From contig NC_091973.1 in the NCBI RefSeq assembly GCF_036711975.1, forward strand, positions 12,896,001 through 12,960,000: DNA of 64,000 bases, written 5' to 3'. How positions within the stretch are numbered: the first letter of the stretch is position 1; each line of letters opens with the position of its first letter. The stretch comes from Onthophagus taurus (Eukaryota; Arthropoda; Insecta; Coleoptera; Scarabaeidae). Made by a program: the position numbers and the translations under genes. The notes beneath the pieces are model-generated. The model was not told the origin of the DNA, did no database searches, and was given only the letters and a program-made list of their open reading frames with translations. This document shows, piece after piece, positions 54,466 through 64,000 of the stretch.

Positions 54466-54881
54466 TATGACAGCGCCATCTATCGATCATCAGGTACATC
54501 TTTTAAAAAAAAATGGCTGCGTGTGAAATTATTCTTTCTGCTTATTTCCGCTACCCGCCGCTTTTTTAGTTCCGCCGTCCGCCGCTAGGTGGCGCCACTG
54601 TCGACCAATCCTTCGATCCTTAAGGATGCACCGCTAGGTGGCGTCACCGTCGACCGATCCTTAAGGATGCTACAGGTGGCGACACTGTCGACCGATCCTT
54701 AAGGATTCTACAGGTGGCGCCACCGTCGACCGATCCTTAAGGATGTACCGCTAGGTGGCGCCACCGTCGACCGATCCACGATATCCTTAAGGATGTCGTG
54801 ACGTCACTTCCGGCGCGCATGCGCAGGATCAGGGGGAGATGGGGAGCACTTCCGGTCTAGAACCGGCCTTTATTCTCTACT

Positions 54882-57800
54882 GATAGAAAGTTCAAACATG
54901 GCTCAGAACGGCGTATAACGTCATAATATCACGTTTTGGGCACATTTTGTTTTTTATCTCCAACATGCTCCAATATGACATTTGGCCCCTGAATATCACA
55001 TATATGGTCGACAGAATTATCGGAACCAAAAGTGATACAAAATTCAAACATGGCTCAGAACGGCGTATAACGTCATAATATCACGTTTTGGGCACATTTT
55101 GTTTTTTATCTTCAACATGCTCCAATATAACATTTGGCCCCTGAATATCACATATATGGTCGACAGAATTATCGGAACCAAAAGTGATAGAAAGTTCAAA
55201 CATGGCTCAGAACGGCGTATAACGTCATAATATCACGTTTTGGGCACATTTTGTTTTTTATCTCCAACATGCTCCAATATAACATTTGGCCCCTGAATAT
55301 CACATATATGGTCGACAGAATTATCGGAACCAAAAGTGATAGAAAGTTCAAACATGGCTCAGAACGGCGTATAACGTCATAATATCACGTTTTGGGCACA
55401 TTTTTTTTTTATCTCCAACATGCTCCAATATGACATTTGGACTCTGACTATCATATATATGGTCGACAGAATTATCGGAACCAAAAGTGATAGAAAGTTC
55501 AAACATGGCTCAGAACGGCGTATAACGTCATAATATCACGTTTTGGGCACATTTTGTTTTTTATCTCCAACATGCTCCAACATGTCATTTGGCGCCTGAA
55601 TATCACAAATATGGTCAACAGAATTATCGGAACCAAAAGTGATAGAAAGTTCAAACATGGCTCAGAACGGCGTATAACGTCATAATATCACGTTTTGGGC
55701 ACATTTTTTTTTATCTCCAACATGCTCCAATATGACATTTGGACTCTGACTATCATATATATGGTCGACAGAATTATCGGAACCAAAAGTGATAGAAACT
55801 TCAAACATGGCTCAGAACGGCGTATAACGTCATAATATCACGTTTTGGGCACATTTTGTTTTTTATCTCCAACATGCTCCAACATGTCATTTGGCGCCTG
55901 AATATCACAAATATGGTCAACAGAATTATCGGAACCAAAAGTGACAGAAAGTTCAAACATGGCTCAGAGCGGCGTATAACGTCATAATATCACGTTTTGG
56001 GCACATTTTGTTTTTTATCTCCAACATGCTCCAACATGTCATTTGGCGCCTGAATAACACAAATATGGTCGGCAGAATTATCGGAACCAAAAGTGATAGA
56101 AAGTTCAAACATGGCTCAGAACGGCGTATAACGTCATAATATCACGTTTTGGGCACATTTTGTTTTTTATCTCCAATATGCTCCAACATGTCATTTGGCG
56201 CCTGATATCACAAATATGGTCAGCAGAATTATCGGAACCAAAAGTGATAGAAAGTTCAAACATGGCTCAGAACGGCGTATAACGTCATAATATCACGTTT
56301 TGGGCACAATTTGTTTTTTATCTCCAACATGCTCCAACATGTCATTTGGCGCCTGAATATCACAAATATGGTCAGCAGAATTATCGGAACCAAAAGTGAT
56401 AGAAAGTTCAAACATGGCTCAGAACGGCGTATAACGTCATAATATCACGTTTTGGACACATTTTGTTTTCTATCTCCAACATGCTCCAACATGTCATTTG
56501 GCGCCTGAATAACACAAATATGGTCAGCAGAATTATCGGAACCAAAAGTGATAGAAAGTTCAAACATGGCTTAGAACGGCGTATAACGTCATATCAGGTT
56601 TTGGGTACATTTTGTTTTTTATCTCCAACATGCTCCAATATGACATTTGGCCCGTGAATATCACATATATGGTCGACAGAATTATCGGAACCAAAAGTGA
56701 TAGAAAGTTCAAACATGGCTCAGAACGGCGTATAACGTCATAATATCACGTTTTGGGCACATTTTGTTTTTTATATCCAACATGCTCCAATATGACATTT
56801 GGCCCCTGAATATCACATATATGGTCGACAGAATTATCGGAACCAAAAGTGATAGAAAGTTCAAAATTGGCTCAGAACGGCGTATAACGTCATAATATCA
56901 CGTTTTGGGCACATTTTTTTTTTATATCCAACATGCTCCAATATGACATTTGGCCCCTGAATATCACATATATGGTCGACAGAATTATCGGAACCAAAAG
57001 TGATAGAAAGTTCAAAATTGGCTCAGAACGGCGTATAACGTCATAATATCACGTTTTGGGCACATTTTGTTTTTTATTTCCAACATGCTCCAACATGTCA
57101 TTTGGCGCCTGAATAACACAAATATGGTCAGCAGAATTATCGGAACCAAAAGTGATAGAAAGTTCAAACATGGCTCAGAACGGCGTATAACGTCATAATA
57201 TCACGTTTTGGGCACATTTTGTGTTTTATCTCCAATATGCTCCAACATGTCATTTGGCGCCTGATATCACAAATATGGTCAGCAGAATTATCGGAACTAA
57301 AAGTGATAGAAAGTTCAAACATGGCTCAGAACGTCGTATAACGTCATAATATCACGTTTTGGGAACATTTTGTTTTTTATCTCCAATATGCTCCAACATG
57401 TCATTTGGCGCCTGATATCACAAATATGGTCAGCAGAATTATCGGAACCAAAAGTGATAGAAAGTTCAAACATGGCTCAGAACGGCGTATAACGTCATAA
57501 TATCACGTTTTGGGCACATTTTGTTTTTTATCTCCAACATGCTCCAACATGTCATTTGGCGCCTGAATATCACAAATATGGTCAGCAGAATTATCGGAAC
57601 CAAAAGTGATAAAAAGTTCAAACATGGCTTAGAACGGCGTATAACGTCATATCAGGTTTTGGGTACATTTTGTTTTTTATCTCCAACATGCTCCAATATG
57701 ACATTTGGCCCGTGAATATCACATATATGGTAGACAGAATTATCGGAACCAAAAGTGATAGAAAGTTCAAACATGGCTCAGAACGGCGTATAACGTCATA

Positions 57801-60800
57801 ATATCACGTTTTGGGCACATTTTGTTTTTTATCTCCAACATGCTCCAATATGACATTTGGCCCCTGACTATCATATATATGGTCGACAGAATTATCGGAA
57901 CCAAAAGTGATAGAAAGTTCAAACATGGCTCAGAACGGCGTATAACGTCATAATATCACGTTTTGGGCACATTTTGTTTTTTATCTCCAACATGCTCCAA
58001 TATGACATTTGGCGCCTGAATATCACAAATATGGTCAGCAGAATTATCGGAACCAAAAGTGATAGAAAGTTCAAACATGGCTCAGAACGGCGTATAACGT
58101 CATAATATCACGTTTTGGGAACATTTTGTTTTTTAGCTCCAACATGCTCCAACATGTCATTTGGCGCCTGAATATCACAAATATGGTCAACAGAATTATC
58201 GGAACCAAAAGTGACAGAAAGTTCAAACATGGCTCAGAGCGGCGTATAACGTCATAATATCACGTTTTGGGCACATTTTGTTTTTTATCTCCAACATGCT
58301 CCAACATGTCATTTGGCGCCTGAATAACACAAATATGGTCAGCAGAATTATCGGAACCAAAAGTGATAGAAAGTTCAAACATGGCTCAGAACGGCGTATA
58401 ACGTCATAATATCACGTTTTGGGCACATTTTGTTTTTTATCTCCAATATGCTCCAACATGTCATTTGGCGCCTGATATCACAAATATGGTCAGCAGAATT
58501 ATCGGAACCAAAAGTGATAGAAAGTTCAAACATGGCTCAGAACGGCGTATAACGTCATAATATCACGTTTTGGGCACAATTTGTTTTTTATCTCCAACAT
58601 GCTCCAACATGTCATTTGGCGCCTGAATATCACAAATATGGTCAGCAGAATTATCGGAACCAAAAGTGATAGAAAGTTCAAACATGGCTCAGAACGGCGT
58701 ATAACGTCATAATATCACGTTTTGGACACATTTTGTTTTCTATCTCCAACATGCTCCAACATGTCATTTGGCGCCTGAATAACACAAATATGGTCAGCAG
58801 AATTATCGGAACCAAAAGTGATAGAAAGTTCAAACATGGCTCAGAACGGCGTATAACGTCATAATATCACGTTTTGGGCACATTTTTTTTTTATCTCCAA
58901 CATGCTCCAATATGACATTTGGACTCTGACTATCATATATATGGTCGACAGAATTATCGGAACCAAAAGTGATAGAAAGTTCAAACATGGCTCAGAACGG
59001 CGTATAACGTCATAATATCACGTTTTGGGCACATTTTGTTTTTTATCTCCAACATGCTCCAACATGACATTTGGCCCCTGAATAGCACATATATGGTCGA
59101 CAGAATTATCGGAACCAAAAGTGATAGAAAGTTCAAACATGGCTCAGAACGGCGTATAACGTGATAATATCACGTTTTGGGCACATTTTGTTTTTTATCT
59201 CCAACATGCTCCAACATGGCATTTGGCGCCTGAATATCACAAATATGGTCAGCAGAATTATCGGAACCAAAAGTGATAGAAAGTTCAAACATGGCTCAGA
59301 ACGGCGTATAACGTCATAATATCACGTTTTGGACACATTTTGTTTTTTATCTCCAACGTGCTCCAATATGACATTTGGCCCCTGAATATCACATATATGG
59401 TAGACAGAATTATCGGAACTAAAAGTGATAGAAAGTTCAAACATGGCTCAGAACGGCGTATAACGTCATAATATCACGTTTTGTGCACATTTTGTTTTTT
59501 ATCTCCAACATGCTCCAAGGTGACATTTGGCCCATGAATATCACATATATGGTCGACAGAATTATCGGATCCAAAAGTGATAGAAAGTTCAAACATGGCT
59601 CAGAACGGCGTATAACGTCATAACATCACGTTTTGGGCACATTTTGTTTTTTATCTCCAACATGCTCCAACATGTCATTTGGCGCCTGAATATCACAAAT
59701 ATGGTCAGCAGAATTATCGGAACCAAAAGTCATAGAAAGTTCAAACATGGCTCAGAACGGCGTATAACGTCATAATATCACGTTTTAGGCACATTTTGTT
59801 TTTTATCTCCAACATGCTCCAATATGACATTTGGCGCCTGAATATCACAAATATGGTCAGCAGAATTATCGGAACCAAAAGTGATAGAAAGCTCAAACAT
59901 GTCTCAGAACGGCGTATAACGTCATAATATCACGTTTTAGGCGCATTTTGTTTTTTATCTCCAACATGCTCCAATATGACATTTGGCCTCTGAATATCAC
60001 ATATATGGTCGACAGAATTATCGGATCCAAAAGTGATAGACATGGCTCAGAACGGCGTATAACGTCATAATATCACGTTTTGGGCACATTTTGTTTTCTA
60101 TCTCCAACTTGCTCCAACATGTCATTTGGCGCCTGAATATCTCAAATATGGTCGGCAGAATTATCGGATCCAAAAGTGATAGAAAGTTCAAACGTGGCTC
60201 AGAACGGCGTATAACGTCATAATATCACGTTTTGGGAACATTTTGTTTTTTATCTCCAACTTGCTCCAACATGTCATTTGGCGCCTGAATATCACAAATA
60301 GGGTCGGCAGAATTATCGGAACTAAAAGTGATAGAAAGTTCAAACATGGCTCAGAACGGCGTATAACGTCATAATATCACGTTTTGGGCACATTTTGTTT
60401 TTTATCTCCAACATGCTCCAACATGTCATTTGGCGCCTGAATATCACAAATATGGTCAGCAGAATTATCGGAACCAAAAGTGATAGAAAGTTCAAACATG
60501 GCTCAGAACGGCGTATAACGTCATAATATCACGTTTTGGGCACATTTTGTTTTTTATCTCCAACATGCTCCAAAATGTCATTTGGCGTCTGAATATCACA
60601 AATATGGTCGGCAGAATTATCGGATCCAAAAGTGATAGAAAGTTCAAACATGGCTCAGAACGGCGTATAACGTCATAATATCACGTTTTGGACACATTTT
60701 GTTTTTTATCTCCAACATGCTCCAACATGTCATTTGGCGCCTGAATAACACAAATATGGTCAGCAGAATTATCGGAACCAAAAGTGATAGAAAGTTCAAA

Positions 60801-63800
60801 CATGGCTCAGAACGGCCTATAACGTCATAATATCACGTTTTGGGCACATTTTGTTTTTTATCTCCAACATGCTCCAACATGTCATTTGGCGCCTGAATAT
60901 CACAAATATGGTCAGCAGAATTATCGGAACCAAAAGTGATAGAAAGTTCAAACATGGCTCAGAACGGCGTATAACGTCATAATATCACGTTTTGGGCACA
61001 TTTTGTTTTTTATCTCCAACATGCTCCAATATGACATTTGGCGCCTGAATATCACAAATATGGTCAGCAGAATTATCGGAACCAAAAGTGATAGAAAGGT
61101 CAAACATGGCTCAGAACGGCGTATAACGTCATAATATCACGTTTTGGGCACATCTTGTTTTTTATCTCCAACATACTCCAATATGACATTTGGCGCCTGA
61201 ATATCACAAATATGGTCAGCAAAATTATCGGAACCAAAAGTGATAGAAAGTTCAAACATGGCTCAGAACGACGTATAACGTCATAATATCACGTTTTGGG
61301 CACATTTTGTTTTCTATCTCCAACTTGCTCCAACATGTCATTTGGCGCCTGAATATCTCAAATATGGTCGGCAGAATTATCGGATCCAAAAGTGATAGAA
61401 AGTTCAAACATGGTTCAGAACGGCGTATAACGTGATAATATCACGTTTTGGGCACATTTTGTTTTTTATCTCCAACATGCTCCAACATGTCATTTGGCGC
61501 CTGAATATCACAAATATGGTTAGCAGAATTACCGGAACCAAAAGTGATAGAAAGTTCAAACATGGCTCAGAACGGCGTATAACGTCATAATATCAACTTT
61601 TGGGCACATTTTGTTTTTTATCTCCAACATGCTCCAATATGACATTTGGCGCCTGAATATCACAAATATGGCAGCAGAATTATCGGAACCAAAAGTGATA
61701 GAAAGTTCAAACATGGCTCAGAACGGCGTATAACGTCATAATATCACGCTTTGGGCACATTTTGTTTTTTATCTCCAACATGTCATTTGGCGCCTGAATA
61801 TCACAAATATGGTCAGCAGAATTACCGGAACCAAAAGTGATAGAAAGTTCAAACATGGCTCAGAACTGCGTATAACGTCATAATATCACATTTTAGGCAC
61901 ATTTTGTTTTTTATCTCCTACATGCTCCAATATGACATTTGGCGCCTGAATATCACAAATATTGTCAGCAGAATTATCGGAACCAAAAGTGATAGAAAGT
62001 TCAAACATGGCTCAGAACGGCGTATAACGTCATAATATCACGTTTTGGGCACATTTTGTTTTTTATCTCCAACATGCTCCAATATGACATTTGGCCCCTG
62101 AATATCACATATATGGTAGACAGAATTATCGGAACTAAAAGTGATAGAAAGTTCAAACATGGCTCAGAACGGCGTATAACGTCATAACATCACGCTTTGG
62201 GCACATTTTGTTTTTTATCTCTAACATGTCATTTGGCGCCTGAATATCACAAATATGGTCAGCAGAATTACCGGAACCAAGAGTGATAGAAAGTTCAAAC
62301 ATGGCTCAGAACGGCGTATAACGTCATAATATCACGTTTTGGGCATATTTTGTTTTTTATCTCCAACATGCTCCAACATGTCATTTGGCGCCTGAATATC
62401 GCAAATATGGTCGGCAGAATTATCGGATCCAAAAGTGATAGAAAGTTCAAACATGGCTCAGAACGGCGTATAACGTCATAATATCACGTTTTGGGAACAT
62501 TTTGTTTTTTATCTCCAACTTGCTCCAACATGTCATTTGGCGTCTGAATATCACAAATATGGTCAGCAGAATTATCGGAACCAAAAGTGATAGAAAGTTC
62601 AAACATGGCTCAGAACGGCGTATAACGTCATAATATCACGTTTTGGACACATTTTGTTTTTTATCTCCAACATGCTCCTACATGTCATTTGGCGCCTGAA
62701 TAACACAAATATGGTCAGCAGAATTATCGGAACCAAAAGTGATAGAAAGTTCAAACATGGTTCAGAACGGCGTATAACGTCATAATATCACGTTTTGGGC
62801 ACATTTTGTTTTTTATCTCCAACATGCTCCAACATGTCATTTGGCGTCTGAATATCACAAATATGGTCAGCAGAATTATCGGAACCAAAAGTGATAGAAA
62901 GTTCAAACATGGCTCAGAACGGCGTATAACGTCATAATATCACGTTTTGGACACATTTTGTTTTTTATCTCCAACATGCTCCAACATGTCATTTGGCGTC
63001 TGAATATCACAAATATGGTCAGCAGAATTACCGGAACCAAGAGTGATAGAAAGTTCAAACATGGCTCAGAACGGCGTATAACGTCATAATATCACATTTT
63101 AGGCACATTTTGTTTTTTATCTCCAACATGCTCCAATATGACATTTGGCCCCCGAATATCACATATATGGTAAACAGAATTATCGGAACTAAAAGTGATA
63201 GAAAGTTCAAACATGGCTCAGAACGGCGTATAACGTCATAATATCACGTTTTGGGCACATTTTGTTTTTTATCTCCAACATGCTCCAACATGTCATTTGG
63301 CGTCTGAATATCACAAATATGGTCAGCAGAATTATCGGAACCAAAAGTGATAGAAAGTTCAAACATGGCTCAGAACGGCGTATAACGTCATAATATCACG
63401 TTTTGGGCACATATTGTTTTTTATCTCCAACATGCTCCAACATGTCATTTGGCGTCTGAATATCACAAATATGGTCAGCAGAATTACCGGAACCAAGAGT
63501 GATAGAAAGTTCAAACATGGCTCAGAACGGCGTATAACGTCATAATATCACATTTTAGGCACATTTTGTTTTTTATCTCCAACATGCTCCAATATGACAT
63601 TTGGCCCCCGAATATCACATATATGGTAAACAGAATTATCGGAACTAAAAGTGATAGAAAGTTCAAACATGGCTCAGAACGGCGTATAACGTCATAATAT
63701 CACGTTTTGGGCACATTTTGTTTTTATCTCCAACATGCTCCAATATGACATTTGGCCCCTGAATACCACAAATATGGTCAGCAGAATTATCGGAACCAAA

Positions 63801-64000
63801 AGTGATAGAAAGTTCAAACATGGCTCAGAACGGCGTATAACGTCATAATATCACGTTTTGGGCACATTTTGTTTTTTATCTCCAATATGCTCCAACATGT
63901 CATTTGGCGTCTGAATATCACAAATATGGTCAGCAGAATTACCGGAACCAAGAGTGATAGAAAGTTCAAACATGGCTCAGAACGGCGTATAAAGTCATAA
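54882..64000. repeat. ~152-bp satellite, block 6 (to window end)
   Basis: About 60 monomers with no inserted element. The first 2.7 kb match block 2. A monomer with GCTTAGAACGG and TCATATCAGGTTTTGGGTAC occurs near 56570 and again near 57627 (about 1057 bp, seven monomers). Near the end a three-monomer set with GAATTACCGGAACCAAGAGTG and GGCCCCCGAATATC recurs about 457 bp apart (about 63140 and 63600). No gene. Confidence 0.95.

Larger units (their letters stand above)
50831..54881 (-). mobile_element. Mini-Polinton, copy C
   Basis: 4051 bp, AG...CT ends, GATAGA on both sides (50825-50830 and 54882-54887). Its flanks match copy A, but its CCGTCAA tract and minisatellite arrangement match copy B. 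Confidence 0.85.

Noticed and set aside
50831-54881. Copy C as a gene-conversion mosaic of copies A and B
   Set aside because: C agrees with A at some sites and B at others, but C may simply be ancestral with private changes in A and B; three copies without an outgroup cannot decide.

Overview
This is arthropod, most likely insect, nuclear DNA: AT-rich, with spliced genes and almost nothing but repeats and mobile elements. No ordinary host gene is recognisable. The background is a tandem satellite with a monomer of about 152 bp. Several mobile elements have inserted into it, and parts of the array have then been amplified.

Layout, left to right: (1) 1-5531, right part of a Ty3/Gypsy LTR retrotransposon on the minus strand (pol, broken gag, a small membrane ORF, 313-bp LTR); (2) 5532-6236, right half of a Tc1/mariner-type DD41D transposon that the LTR element had entered; (3) satellite; (4) 6723-10779, a 4.06-kb element with AG...CT inverted termini and a 6-bp target duplication, keeping two gene fragments of Polinton type; (5) satellite; (6) 13806-17855, a second copy of it; (7) 6.6 kb of satellite with higher-order repeats; (8) 24414-41467, a complete 17,054-bp Polinton/Maverick with about 0.5-kb inverted termini and a GTCATA target duplication; (9) satellite; (10) 42615-50344, the mariner with a complete copy of the LTR element inside; (11) satellite; (12) 50831-54881, third copy of the 4-kb element; (13) satellite to the end. 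Bases 1-13444 and 44109-57546 are near-identical direct copies.

The large Polinton carries the virus-like set: protein-primed family B DNA polymerase, chromodomain integrase, A32/FtsK-type packaging ATPase, adenain-like protease, penton-type minor capsid, double-jelly-roll major capsid, a phospholipase A2 virion protein, a fibre-like coiled-coil protein, the conserved PX-like protein and several unassigned genes. Structural genes are open. The polymerase and ATPase each have an in-frame stop, the integrase has a frameshift, and two small genes look frameshifted, so this copy is probably no longer autonomous. Two of its genes appear to be spliced, one with a GC-AG intron and one with four exons.

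The most interesting object is the 4-kb element. Its ends have Polinton hallmarks, and it keeps the C-terminal ends of a Polinton polymerase and of an exonuclease-like Polinton gene, in the same order and orientation as in the full element. I read it as an internally deleted, non-autonomous mini-Polinton that now rides inside a 7.08-kb higher-order satellite repeat.
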